Assembly: GCF_042650125.1 (NCBI RefSeq)
Contig: NZ_JBHSAP010000004.1
Coordinates: 1-64,000, forward strand
Direction: 5' to 3'
From: Salinithrix halophila
GTDB lineage: Bacteria; Bacillota; Bacilli; Thermoactinomycetales; DSM-45169
DNA: 64,000 nucleotides
Both the position numbers and the translations under genes were made by a program. This document shows, piece by piece, positions 7,377 to 15,636 of this stretch (the first letter of the stretch is position 1; every line of letters begins with the position of its first letter). The notes below the pieces were generated by a model. That model made no database searches, had not been told where the DNA came from, and saw only the letters and a list, made by a program, of their open reading frames with translations.

Positions 7377-7508
7377 TAGCGTGACCGGGGAGCGAAGCGA
7401 CTCTTGGCACGGCTTGTACTGCCGCCGGGCGCATAGTGTGACTGGAAAGCGAGAGGATGATAGCTGAGCCTACGAGTATATCAGACTAAAATCGGGCAAC
7501 AGATGCGC

Positions 7509-8261
7509 TTATTCGGGCCATGGTTCATAGTGAACCTCTACCATCGTCAACCCTTGAGCGGGCAAGGTCTTGCCCGCCCGGCTGCGGTCGCGGCCCTGCA
7601 GGATATCCGAGACCGCAGCCGGGTCAAGTTTGCCCATGCCCGCTTCAACCAGGGTGCCGGAAATGATTCGGACCATATGGTATAAAAACCCGTTCCCCGC
7701 CGTCACGATTGCAATCACACCGTCTGCCAACACCTCTACCTCACACTGATAAAGGGTGCGGACCTTGTCTTTCACTGTGGTCCGGGCGGAAGAGAAGGCG
7801 GAGAAATCATGGGTACCCACGAGATAGCCCGCTGCCTGCCTCATCCTCTCCACATCCAATCCCAAGGTCAGATGCGTACGATAGCGTCGGGTAAAAACGT
7901 CAGGAACCGGACGAGTATCCAGTGTATACCGGTACCGTTTCCAGCAGGCATCATAGCGTGCATGGAAGGTTTTTGGTACCGCTTCTACGGAAAGAACAGC
8001 CAGATCTTGGGGAAGAACATGGTTTAATACCCTCGTCCACCGTTCCAGAGGGACCCCTGCCTCCGTCTCAAAATGAACCACCTGGCCCCGAGCATGAACG
8101 CCAGCATCGGTCCGACCGGCTCCGGTAACGGATACCGGGCTCGCCGTGATACGGCCCAACGCCTCCTCGAGGGTGCTTTGTACGGTTCGCCGACCGGGCT
8201 GCCGCTGATAACCGGCAAAGTCCGTCCCATCATAAGCGATGGTCATTTTCACCTTCTGCAT
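7509..8261 (-). CDS. truA: tRNA pseudouridine synthase A
   Basis: 250 residues, normal length. The motif AGRTDAGVHARGQVVHF holds the catalytic Asp of the TruA family. The enzyme makes pseudouridine at tRNA positions 38-40 in the anticodon arm. It follows ecfT by 21 bases in the same order as in B. subtilis (ecfA1-ecfA2-ecfT-truA-rplM-rpsI) and is probably cotranscribed with the ECF genes. Confidence 0.96.
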   Translation of the reverse strand: MQKVKMTIAYDGTDFAGYQRQPGRRTVQSTLEEALGRITASPVSVTGAGRTDAGVHARGQVVHFETEAGVPLERWTRVLNHVLPQDLAVLSVEAVPKTFHARYDACWKRYRYTLDTRPVPDVFTRRYRTHLTLGLDVERMRQAAGYLVGTHDFSAFSSARTTVKDKVRTLYQCEVEVLADGVIAIVTAGNGFLYHMVRIISGTLVEAGMGKLDPAAVSDILQGRDRSRAGKTLPAQGLTMVEVHYEPWPE

Positions 8262-8282
8262 ACCCGTCTCCCTCTTCTTTCC

Positions 8283-9086
8283 TTAGTTCCGAAGCAGGAG
8301 CAATCCGGTAATTAACAAAATCAGCACAGCAAAAGCGGCTGCATCCCTCCGGGTATAAGCGAGCTTCCGGAGTCGGGTCCTCCCCTTTCCTCCTCGGTAT
8401 CCCCGCGCCTCCATGGCCATGGCAAGCTCCTCGGCCCTTCGGAAGGCAGAGACAAAAAGGGGGATCAGAACCGGGATGTAACTTTTCGCCCGTCTAAAGA
8501 GACTCCCACTTTCAAAATCAGCTCCGCGTGCCTCTTGTGCCTTGATGATCTTTTCCGTCTCTTCCCACAGAGTGGGGACAAAGCGGAGGGCAATCGACAT
8601 CATGAGTGCCAGTTCGTGGGCGGGAACGCCGATCCGTTTGAAGGGCATGAGCAAACGCTCCAGGCCGTCTGTCAAATCGATCGGGGAAGTAGTTAAAGTA
8701 AGAAGCGTCCCCATTACTACCAGCAGGAGAAACCGGAGAGAAATCCACCCCGCTTGCGCAACACCGGCCTCCTCAATCGTAACGAGGCCGAAGGAAAACC
8801 AGGTCTTCCCGCCCTTGGTTAATAGGAGGTGGAGAAGGCCGGTCATGGCGATTAGATACAGAATGGGCTTCAGCCCTCGAAAAAGCATTCGAAGCGGAAC
8901 ATCGGATATCAAGAGAGCCGTTCCCGTAACCGCCCCCAGCAGGCCGTAAGACCAGCCGTTGTTGGCGAGGAAGACAATCAGCATATAGACAAAGACAAAA
9001 ATTAACTTCGCCCGGGGGTCCATCCGGTGCAGGAGGGAACGTCCGGGAACATATTGTCCCAGAACAGGAGCAGCTATTGTGCTCAC
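8283..9086 (-). CDS. ecfT: ECF transporter transmembrane component EcfT
   Basis: 267 residues from the GTG at 9086, which overlaps the ecfA2 stop as GTGA and has GGGGAGG five to nine bases upstream; this is better than the ATG at 9116. About five membrane segments are seen. The cytoplasmic helices that couple to the ATPases carry the typical Ala-Arg-Gly motifs, seen here in AQEARGADF and AMEARGYRG. EcfT pairs with EcfA1/EcfA2 and exchangeable S components to import vitamins and related micronutrients. No S component is in the window. Confidence 0.95.
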   Translation of the reverse strand: MSTIAAPVLGQYVPGRSLLHRMDPRAKLIFVFVYMLIVFLANNGWSYGLLGAVTGTALLISDVPLRMLFRGLKPILYLIAMTGLLHLLLTKGGKTWFSFGLVTIEEAGVAQAGWISLRFLLLVVMGTLLTLTTSPIDLTDGLERLLMPFKRIGVPAHELALMMSIALRFVPTLWEETEKIIKAQEARGADFESGSLFRRAKSYIPVLIPLFVSAFRRAEELAMAMEARGYRGGKGRTRLRKLAYTRRDAAAFAVLILLITGLLLLRN

Positions 9087-9946
9087 AGGATCTTCCTCCC
9101 CGTCCATCGTTTCCACAGATACTCCTCAAGGGCTTCCACTGTCAGCAAATCACTCGGCACTCCAGGCTCCAAATGCTTACTGAGAACGGCGGCCAGCTGG
9201 GTAGCAGCCGGGGCTTCCAGCCCCCACTCCGAAAGGGCTTCTCGGCGAGAAAAGACCTCAGAGGGAGGGCCTGACAGCACCAATCTCCCTTGGTCCATGA
9301 TAAACAGGGTATCGGCGTAACGAACAGCCTCTTCCATCCGGTGGGAGACTAGAATGACAGTCATTCCCTGTTCCCGGTGCACGTCATCAATCCGGTTCAG
9401 CAATTCCTGCTGTCCGGCGGGGTCGAGGCCCGCCGTCGGTTCGTCCAGTACCAATACCTTGGGCTTCATCGCCAGCACTCCGGCAATAGCCGTTCGACGC
9501 ATCTGCCCCCCGGATAAATGGAAGGGAGAACGCTCCCGCAGTTCAGCAGGTAGTCCCACCCACTCCATCGCCTGCCGGACGCGCTCTTCAATCTCCCCTT
9601 CTTCCAACCCTTGATTGCGAGGACCGTAGGCAATATCCTTCGCCACCGTCTCCTCAAACAGTTGATATTCCGGATATTGAAACACGACGCCAACCTGACG
9701 GCGCAAGGAACCTAATTTTTTTGTCTCCGGCCCTGATTCTGCTTCAAATACCCTTACCGTCCCTTCTGTCGGATGTAAGAGACCGGCAATATGCTGGATC
9801 AGGGTAGACTTTCCAGAACCGGTCGCTCCCAGGACAGCAGCGAATGCACCCTCCTCGACCTCCATGTTTACACGGGACAGGGCGATTTTTTCAAATGGTG
9901 TGCCCGCCATATAAACATGACTCAACCCTTGGATAGCAATCCCCAT
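9083..9946 (-). CDS. ecfA2: ECF transporter ATPase EcfA2
   Basis: 287 residues. Walker A is GATGSGKST, the Q-loop follows in FQYPEYQLFEETV, the signature is LSGGQMRR and Walker B is VLVLDEPTAGLD. This is the second ATPase of the energy-coupling factor module. Its ATG overlaps the end of ecfA1 by 25 bases and its stop overlaps the ecfT start, so the three proteins are made as a coupled set. Confidence 0.95.
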   Translation of the reverse strand: MGIAIQGLSHVYMAGTPFEKIALSRVNMEVEEGAFAAVLGATGSGKSTLIQHIAGLLHPTEGTVRVFEAESGPETKKLGSLRRQVGVVFQYPEYQLFEETVAKDIAYGPRNQGLEEGEIEERVRQAMEWVGLPAELRERSPFHLSGGQMRRTAIAGVLAMKPKVLVLDEPTAGLDPAGQQELLNRIDDVHREQGMTVILVSHRMEEAVRYADTLFIMDQGRLVLSGPPSEVFSRREALSEWGLEAPAATQLAAVLSKHLEPGVPSDLLTVEALEEYLWKRWTGRKIL

Positions 9947-10761
9947 AGTTCTTCCACCAGTTCCTCGGTGTTTGCGGTCTTTTCAGAGAGAGGCATCCCT
10001 CGGCGGATCAGGCCCTCCCGCAGTTTCACATGAAAAGGGACATCCAAAGACCATCTGGAGAGGGCCTCTGCACGGGAAAAAACCTCTGCGGGAGTCCCTT
10101 CCAACTGAAGGCGCCCCCCTGCCATAATCATGATCCGTTCTGCCTCCAGCGCCTCATCGGCAGAGTGGGTGATGTGAACGATGGTCGTCCCCCCCTCGTG
10201 AAGCCGACGGATTGCTTCTAACACTTCCCCTCGACCAGTGGGGTCCAGCATCGATGTCGCCTCATCAAAAACGACGACACGGGGGCGCATCGCGATGACA
10301 CCGGCGATGGCAAGGCGTTGTTTCTGCCCCCCGGACAAGTGATGGGGAGGGGTTTCCTCCAATCCGTCCAGCCCCACTTCGGCGATCACTTCTTCGATGC
10401 GGGGGATCATCTCTTCCCGGGGCATTCCCCGATTCTCAAGTCCGAAGGCGATGTCATCACGAACCGTCGTTGCGACAATCTGGTTATCGGGATTTTGAAA
10501 AACCATACCGACCCGCTGCCGAATCTCCCATAAAGCCTCATCGTTCCGAGTATCGAGACCGTCTATGAGAACCTGCCCCCCCGTTGGGACCAGTAATCCG
10601 TTCAGCATACGTGCCATCGTCGATTTTCCGGACCCGTTGGGACCCATTACTGCCACATACTCTCCGGAAGGGATGGACAGGTTTAAGCCGGAAAGTACCC
10701 ATTCTTTCGAGGACACACCTTCTATTGCATAGTGAAAACGGACTTCCCTGAGCTGGATCAC
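9922..10761 (-). CDS. ecfA1: ECF transporter ATPase EcfA1
   Basis: 279 residues from the GTG at 10761, giving a protein close to the B. subtilis length; a GTG at 10803 would add 14 residues but has no clear ribosome site. Walker A is GPNGSGKST, the Q-loop FQNPDNQIV, the signature LSGGQKQR and Walker B VVVFDEATSMLD. EcfA1 and EcfA2 form the asymmetric ATPase pair of the ECF transporter. The gene follows the rplQ terminator, so it probably begins a new unit, but I see no clear promoter. Confidence 0.92.
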   Translation of the reverse strand: MIQLREVRFHYAIEGVSSKEWVLSGLNLSIPSGEYVAVMGPNGSGKSTMARMLNGLLVPTGGQVLIDGLDTRNDEALWEIRQRVGMVFQNPDNQIVATTVRDDIAFGLENRGMPREEMIPRIEEVIAEVGLDGLEETPPHHLSGGQKQRLAIAGVIAMRPRVVVFDEATSMLDPTGRGEVLEAIRRLHEGGTTIVHITHSADEALEAERIMIMAGGRLQLEGTPAEVFSRAEALSRWSLDVPFHVKLREGLIRRGMPLSEKTANTEELVEELWGLLSKG

Positions 10762-10846
10762 GAGACCACCGCACTTTCCATCAAAGACCGTTGGCGGCTC
10801 CACTGCTTTGGTCTATCTGTATCCTGCATAGTTTCCCTATATAAAG

Positions 10847-10884
10847 AAAAAAGGGCAGATTTCAGGACCGGATCGATCCTGCCC
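10847..10884 (-). terminator. terminator after rplQ
   Basis: GGGCAG/CTGCCC arms (10879-10884 and 10853-10858) enclose a 20-base region that can pair further. A run of six T follows on the minus strand. It closes the long S10-spc-alpha cluster. Confidence 0.7.
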
Positions 10885-10909
10885 TCTCCCTTTGATCCAC
10901 AAAGCGTTG

Positions 10910-11296
10910 TTATACCAGTTCCAGATAGACCATTTCCGTGGCGTCGCCGCGACGGGGGCCAATCTTGATAATCCGGGTGTAGCCGCCGTTCCGCTCTTCG
11001 TAGCGGGGACCCACTTCGTCGAAGAGCTTCTTGACCGCATTGACCTGCTCGTGGGTGACTTCCTCCCCATCCTTTTCCGTGCGGGAACGCTCCTGCCGGA
11101 CGTAGGCGGCGGCCTGACGGCGGGCGTGCAAGTCGCCTCGTTTGGCCAGGGTGATCATTTTCTCAGCGATGGAACGGACTTCCTTCGCCTTGGAAACGGT
11201 CGTTTCAATCCGCTCGTGGATGATCAGGTCGGTGACCAAATCCCGAAGCAGGGCTTTACGAGCTCCGGTATTGCGACCCAGTTTCGAATATGCCAT
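10910..11296 (-). CDS. rplQ: 50S ribosomal protein L17
   Basis: 128 residues, close to the family length. The N-terminus AYSKLGRNTGARKALLRDL and the C-terminal YTRIIKIGPRRGDATEM are diagnostic. L17 lies near the polypeptide exit tunnel. It is the last gene of the alpha cluster, 33 bases after rpoA, and is followed by a terminator. Confidence 0.98.
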   Translation of the reverse strand: MAYSKLGRNTGARKALLRDLVTDLIIHERIETTVSKAKEVRSIAEKMITLAKRGDLHARRQAAAYVRQERSRTEKDGEEVTHEQVNAVKKLFDEVGPRYEERNGGYTRIIKIGPRRGDATEMVYLELV

Positions 11297-11329
11297 GGAT
11301 TTCCCCTCCCTCGTATTCAGATTGGACTG

Positions 11330-12274
11330 TTAGTCATCGCTGCGCAGGGAGAGCCCCAGTTCGGACAGTTTCTCCTGCACTTCTTCCAACGATTTACGTC
11401 CCAGGTTGCGAACTTTCATCATGTCCTCTTCCGACTTCTGGGTCAGTTCCTGGACAGTATTGATTCCGGCCCGTTTCAGACAGTTGTAAGAGCGCACCGA
11501 CAGATCCAGCTCTTCGATGGTCATTTCCATAACTTTTTCTTTCTTGTCTTCTTCTTTCTCGACCATGATCTCCGCATCCTGGGCTTCTTCCGTCAATCCG
11601 ACGAACAGCATGAGATGCTCTGTCAGGATTTTGGCACCTAGGCTGACGGATTCGTCGGGCCTTAAGGATCCATCGGTCCACACTTCCAGGGTCAACTTAT
11701 CATAGTTGGTAACCTGACCAACCCGGGTGTTTTCCACCTGATAGTTGACGCGTTCGATGGGTGTATAAATCGAGTCGATCGGGATCACCCCGATAGACTG
11801 CTCTTCCGTCTTGTTCTTGTCTGCGGGCACATAACCCCGCCCGCGGTTGGCCGTCAACCGTACATGGAGACGTCCGTCTGCGGCTAGAGTGGCGATATGC
11901 AGATCCGGATTCAGGATTTCCACATCAGAATCGGCGCGGATATCGCCGGCTTTCACTTCGCCGCCGCCCTCCACGTCGATCTCCAGCACCTTCTCTTCGT
12001 CAGAATGAACCTTGAGCGACAGGTGCTTCAGGTTGAGGATGATTTCAGTCGTATCCTCAACCACACCAGGAATCGTGGAAAACTCGTGGAGCACCCCGTC
12101 GATCTGGATCGACGTTACCGCCGCACCCGGAAGGGACGACAACAGGATGCGGCGTAACGAGTTGCCTAAGGTGGTACCATAGCCGCGTTCCAAGGGTTCC
12201 ACGACGAATTTTCCGTATCGACTGTCGTCGCTGATCTCTACGGTTTCGATCTTCGGCTTTTCGATTTCAATCAT
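11330..12274 (-). CDS. rpoA: RNA polymerase alpha subunit
   Basis: 314 residues, the same length as in B. subtilis. The N-terminal assembly domain includes GYGTTLGNSLRRILLSSLPG. A charged linker (about 230-245) leads to the C-terminal domain with VRNLGRKSLEEVQEKL, which binds UP elements and activators. It is separated from rpsK by 188 bases that hold a separate promoter. Confidence 0.99.
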   Translation of the reverse strand: MIEIEKPKIETVEISDDSRYGKFVVEPLERGYGTTLGNSLRRILLSSLPGAAVTSIQIDGVLHEFSTIPGVVEDTTEIILNLKHLSLKVHSDEEKVLEIDVEGGGEVKAGDIRADSDVEILNPDLHIATLAADGRLHVRLTANRGRGYVPADKNKTEEQSIGVIPIDSIYTPIERVNYQVENTRVGQVTNYDKLTLEVWTDGSLRPDESVSLGAKILTEHLMLFVGLTEEAQDAEIMVEKEEDKKEKVMEMTIEELDLSVRSYNCLKRAGINTVQELTQKSEEDMMKVRNLGRKSLEEVQEKLSELGLSLRSDD

Positions 12275-12405
12275 ACGGTCGAACCCCTCCTTCAGAACGT
12301 CGCATTCCGGGTGATCGGTTTTCTGTGCATCTCTCTGGTGTAAACCGGTGACTCGCCCGGCAATCGAACGATGGGCATACTACAAGCCATGATTTGTCCA
12401 CTACC

Positions 12406-12433
12406 AGTATACACAAGCCATTGGAAATGTAAA
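12406..12433 (-). promoter_or_regulatory. internal rpoA promoter (SigA)
   Basis: Minus strand TTTACA, 16-base spacer, TATACT, in the rpsK-rpoA spacer. It would give extra rpoA-rplQ transcript with a leader of about 125 bases. Confidence 0.65.
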
Positions 12434-12462
12434 CCAATCTCACCCCCGGAATTCAACCGATA

Positions 12463-12864
12463 TCAGACGCGGCGACGCTTCGGCGGGCGGCACCCGTTGT
12501 GAGGAATCGGGGTGACGTCTTTGATCAGGTTCACTTCCAGACCGGCGGCCTGGAGGGAGCGGATCGCCGCTTCACGGCCGGCTCCCGGCCCTTTCACCGT
12601 TACTTCGACGGTCTTCATTCCGTGTTCCATTGCCTGCTTGGCAGCGGCCTCGGCAGCCATCTGGGCGGCAAAGGGCGTGCTTTTACGGGAACCTTTAAAG
12701 CCCAACGTACCGGAGCTCGCCCAGGAAATGGTGTTGCCCCGTTTGTCGGTGATGGTCACAAGCGTGTTATTGAAAGTCGACCGGATATGAACCGTACCCG
12801 ATTCAACGTTTTTGCGGGCTTTCCGCTTGACGCGTTGGTTAGTGGCACGTTTTTTGACAGCCAT
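12463..12864 (-). CDS. rpsK: 30S ribosomal protein S11
   Basis: 133 residues. TVHIRSTFNNTLVTITD and the C-terminal PHNGCRPPKRRRV are diagnostic. S11 lies in the platform of the small subunit and touches the Shine-Dalgarno helix. It is 19 bases after rpsM. Confidence 0.98.
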   Translation of the reverse strand: MAVKKRATNQRVKRKARKNVESGTVHIRSTFNNTLVTITDKRGNTISWASSGTLGFKGSRKSTPFAAQMAAEAAAKQAMEHGMKTVEVTVKGPGAGREAAIRSLQAAGLEVNLIKDVTPIPHNGCRPPKRRRV

Positions 12865-12883
12865 GGTTATCCCTCCTTATCGA

Positions 12884-13252
12884 TTATTTCTTCTTGTTGG
12901 CGACGGTCCGACGCGGGCCTTTCCGCGTACGGGCGTTGGTCTTGCTGCGCTGACCACGGACCGGCAGACCACGGCGATGGCGCAAGCCGCGATAGGATCC
13001 GATTTCGATCAGGCGTTTGATGTTCAACGCCGTTTCCCGACGCAGATCCCCTTCAACAACCAGGTTCTTGTCGATGTAGCCACGCAACTTTGCGACTTCT
13101 TCTTCAGTCAGATCACGGACGCGGGTATCGGGATTGATGCCGGTCTCTTTCAGGATCTGGGTCGCTTGGGGACGACCGATGCCGAAGATGTAAGTCAGTG
13201 CGATTTCCACGCGCTTTTCGCGGGGAAGGTCAACACCTGTAATACGAGCCAA
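12884..13252 (-). CDS. rpsM: 30S ribosomal protein S13
   Basis: 122 residues. The N-terminus ARITGVDLPREKRVEIAL and the C-terminal RGLPVRGQRSKTNARTRKG are typical. S13 sits in the head of the small subunit and contacts L5 and P-site tRNA. It follows rpmJ by 18 bases. Confidence 0.98.
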   Translation of the reverse strand: MARITGVDLPREKRVEIALTYIFGIGRPQATQILKETGINPDTRVRDLTEEEVAKLRGYIDKNLVVEGDLRRETALNIKRLIEIGSYRGLRHRRGLPVRGQRSKTNARTRKGPRRTVANKKK

Positions 13253-13270
13253 GGCGAAACACCTCCTGTC

Positions 13271-13384
13271 TTATCCTTGTTTTTGCTTATGCTTGGGGTT
13301 TTCGCAAATAACCATGACGGTTCCTTTGCGGCGAATGACCTTGCACTTTTCGCAGATCGGTTTCACACTCGGTCTTACTTTCAT
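13271..13384 (-). CDS. rpmJ: 50S ribosomal protein L36
   Basis: 37 residues: MKVRPSVKPICEKC at the start and NPKHKQKQG at the end. It carries the zinc-binding set Cys11, Cys14, Cys27 and His32. The C+ form suggests growth with adequate zinc. ATG at 13384 has AGGAGGG upstream. Its start codon overlaps the stop of a possible 36-residue ORF. Confidence 0.97.
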   Translation of the reverse strand: MKVRPSVKPICEKCKVIRRKGTVMVICENPKHKQKQG

Positions 13385-13491
13385 TCTGCTTCCCTCCTGT
13401 CTTCCCCGCAGATGGCAGGGCGTTCGTTAGAAGGCCCTAAATCCACGGGGCCTCGGTGTCTAAAGAAGCGGCCGAAGCCCTTACGCGACAT
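13381..13491 (-). CDS. possible small ORF between infA and rpmJ
   Basis: An unrecognised 36-codon frame begins at ATG 13491, with GAGG seven to ten bases upstream, and ends in TGA overlapping the rpmJ ATG (ATGA). The product would be basic at the N-terminus (MSRKGFGRFFRHRG) and acidic at the end. In B. subtilis the infA-rpmJ gap is short, whereas here it is 130 bases. It could be a coupling leader peptide for rpmJ or simply an open stretch by chance; only coupling geometry and the ribosome site support it. Confidence 0.3.
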   Translation of the reverse strand: MSRKGFGRFFRHRGPVDLGPSNERPAICGEDRREAE

Positions 13492-13514
13492 CCGAGTGAC
13501 CTCAAGGAGCTCCC

Positions 13515-13733
13515 TTACTTATAACGGTAAGTGATGCGGCCCCGGGTCAGGTCGTAGGGGGAGAGCTGGACCGTCACTCTGTCCCCCGGCAGGATCCGGA
13601 TAAAGTGCATACGGATTTTGCCGGAAACGTGGGCGAGGACTTTGTGACCGTTCTCCAGTTCCACCCGGAACATCGCGTTGGGCAGAGGCTCGATAACCCT
13701 GCCTTCCACCTCGATCACATCTTCTTTGGCCAT
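13515..13733 (-). CDS. infA: Translation initiation factor IF-1
   Basis: 72 residues, an S1-type OB fold. AKEDVIEVEGRVIEPLPNAMFRVEL at the N-terminus and YDLTRGRITYRYK at the end match the family. IF-1 binds the 30S A site and assists IF-2 and IF-3. It starts four bases after the KOW protein gene and is probably translationally coupled to it. Confidence 0.98.
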   Translation of the reverse strand: MAKEDVIEVEGRVIEPLPNAMFRVELENGHKVLAHVSGKIRMHFIRILPGDRVTVQLSPYDLTRGRITYRYK

Positions 13734-13737
13734 TGAC

Positions 13738-14040
13738 TCACTCTCCTTTTTCTTCTCCGATGCGGAGGAGATATTGGTTTAAGGCGTAGCGCAGCTTCGC
13801 GTTGGTAACTCGGCCTTCTTTGGCCAGGGAGTCCGCTACTTCCCGGGCGATGTGGTTCGTGGGTTGGATATGCTTGACATTCTTTTTCTTCGATTGGCCA
13901 TATTTGCGTTTGTCGCCGTCCACCAACCAAACGAAATGCGGTTCTTCGAACCGGATTACTATGGCATACCTCCCTGCCTCACGGCCCCGGAGCACCTGGA
14001 CGATCTGCCCCGGTCGGAGCCGCTTCCCGGCATCCATCAT
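13738..14040 (-). CDS. KOW-domain RNA-binding protein
   Basis: 100 residues from ATG 14040, which has AAGGGTG five bases upstream; a GTG at 14055 is possible. The N-terminal GQIVQVLRGREAGRYAIVI is a KOW motif like that of L14e/L24-type RNA-binding proteins. This small protein is commonly encoded between map and infA in Firmicutes, but its role is not established; an action on ribosome assembly is a guess from neighbours. Confidence 0.8.
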   Translation of the reverse strand: MMDAGKRLRPGQIVQVLRGREAGRYAIVIRFEEPHFVWLVDGDKRKYGQSKKKNVKHIQPTNHIAREVADSLAKEGRVTNAKLRYALNQYLLRIGEEKGE

Positions 14041-14057
14041 CCCATCACCCTTCACCT

Positions 14058-14804
14058 TTACGCTGTGGTCAATACTTCATGGCCGTCATCCGTGATCGCG
14101 ATGGTATGCTCGAAATGGGCACACAGGGAACCGTCCTGCGTGACGACGGTCCAATTGTCAGCCAGCGTTCGCACGTATCGGCTTCCCACATTCACCATCG
14201 GTTCGACGGCCAGCGTCATCCCCGGCTTCAAACGGGGGCCTTTGCCCGGCAGTCCATAGTTGGGAATGCTGGGCTCTTCATGCAGGTCCTGACCTACTCC
14301 GTGTCCCACGTATTCCCGGACGATCGAAAACCCGGCTTTCTCGACGAAAGCCTGGACGGCATGGGAGATGTCTCCGATCCGGTTGCCGGGCTTCGCCTCG
14401 TTCAATCCCTTATACAGGGATTCTTCCGTCACCTCCAGCAATCGGATGGCGGTGTCGGAGACCGTGCCGACCGGGTAAGTCCAGGCCGAATCGCCGTGGT
14501 AACCCTTCAAGCACGCGCCGATATCGACGCTGATGATGTCTCCATCCTGCAGTTCACGATTGCCAGGGATTCCGTGGACCAGCTCTTCGTTTACCGAAGT
14601 ACAGACGCTTCCTTTAAACCCGTTGTAACCTTTGAAGGAGGGAGTCGCACCGCTCTTTGTAATAAAATCCTCGGCAATCCGATCCAATTCCCGCGTGGTA
14701 ATCCCCGGTCGGATCGCATCTTTGACCCGTTGATGGGCTTCAAAGACGATCCGCCCTGCAGCACGCATGTGCTCCAGTTCCTTGCTCGATTTAAGGATAA
14801 TCAT
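14058..14804 (-). CDS. map: Methionine aminopeptidase, type I
   Basis: 248 residues, typical length. Metal ligands appear in the usual blocks: SVDIGACLKGYHGDSAWTY, EYVGHGVGQDLHEEP, AVEPM and the final FEHTIAI. It removes the initiator methionine from nascent proteins. It overlaps adk by four bases, so the two are coupled. Confidence 0.97.
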   Translation of the reverse strand: MIILKSSKELEHMRAAGRIVFEAHQRVKDAIRPGITTRELDRIAEDFITKSGATPSFKGYNGFKGSVCTSVNEELVHGIPGNRELQDGDIISVDIGACLKGYHGDSAWTYPVGTVSDTAIRLLEVTEESLYKGLNEAKPGNRIGDISHAVQAFVEKAGFSIVREYVGHGVGQDLHEEPSIPNYGLPGKGPRLKPGMTLAVEPMVNVGSRYVRTLADNWTVVTQDGSLCAHFEHTIAITDDGHEVLTTA

Positions 14805-15454
14805 CGGGCTGCTCCCTTGAGATGACCCAAAATCGTTTCGGTTACGTGCTCGATCGGCTGCTGGCCGTCGATCGGGCGCAGGTTGCCTTGTTTCTTGTAA
14901 TAATCGACGAGCATCTGGGTTTTTTCCATGTTGACCGCCAGCCGCTTGGCCACGGTCTCCTCCGTGTCGTCTTCCCTCTGGTAGAGCTCACCTGAACACC
15001 GATCGCAGACCCCTGGGGTCTTCGGCGGGTTAAACACCACATGATAGGTGGCTCCGCAGTCACGGCAGATACGACGACCGGTTAGTCTCTTTAAGAGCTC
15101 TTCCTCGGCCACCTCGATATAGATGACGTGGTCGAGGCTTCTCCCCATCTCCTTCAGGATCTCGTCCAGAGCTTCCGCCTGGGGAACAGTACGGGGAAAC
15201 CCGTCCAGCATGAAGCCTTCGGCACAATCATCTTTGCCCAACCGTTCCCGGACGATACCGATCGTGACGCGGTCAGGGACCAACTGGCCTTCGTCCATGT
15301 AGGACTTGGCTTCCAAACCGAGAGGGGTCCCTTCCTTCACTGCCAGACGAAACATGTCACCGGTGGAGATATGGGGGATGTGGACAGCCTCGGTGATCCG
15401 GTCGGCCTGGGTGCCTTTCCCGGCGCCGGGCAGTCCCATCAGCACGATATTCAA
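14801..15454 (-). CDS. adk: Adenylate kinase
   Basis: 217 residues with P-loop GLPGAGKGTQA at the N-terminus. The LID carries a zinc site CRDCG ... CDRC, the usual form in Gram-positive bacteria. The enzyme interconverts ATP + AMP and 2 ADP. GGAGGG precedes ATG 15454. It follows secY by 182 bases that contain several hairpins. Confidence 0.97.
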   Translation of the reverse strand: MNIVLMGLPGAGKGTQADRITEAVHIPHISTGDMFRLAVKEGTPLGLEAKSYMDEGQLVPDRVTIGIVRERLGKDDCAEGFMLDGFPRTVPQAEALDEILKEMGRSLDHVIYIEVAEEELLKRLTGRRICRDCGATYHVVFNPPKTPGVCDRCSGELYQREDDTEETVAKRLAVNMEKTQMLVDYYKKQGNLRPIDGQQPIEHVTETILGHLKGAAR

Positions 15455-15469
15455 GCCTCATCCCTCCTG

Positions 15470-15628
15470 CTGTTCAACAGAACAGGGCGGTCCGCCTGAA
15501 GGACGCCCCTCGACAGGGCATCCCGAACGCCGGGAAGGGCTCCCGGCGACGGTGGCTTCGTCCTGCTTTCCATGCTTGTTACCGGAAAAACTCCGGTTCT
15601 ATGCATGATCCCCGGATAAGGTCCGGGG
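15470..15628 (-). other. hairpin-rich secY-adk spacer
   Basis: The spacer holds four perfect short stems: 15470-15485 (6 bp), 15529-15547 (7 bp), 15581-15597 (6 bp) and 15610-15628 (7 bp). None has a T run, so they are not typical terminators. They may affect processing or translation of adk-map. Confidence 0.5.
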
Positions 15629-15636
15629 CTTGTGTC

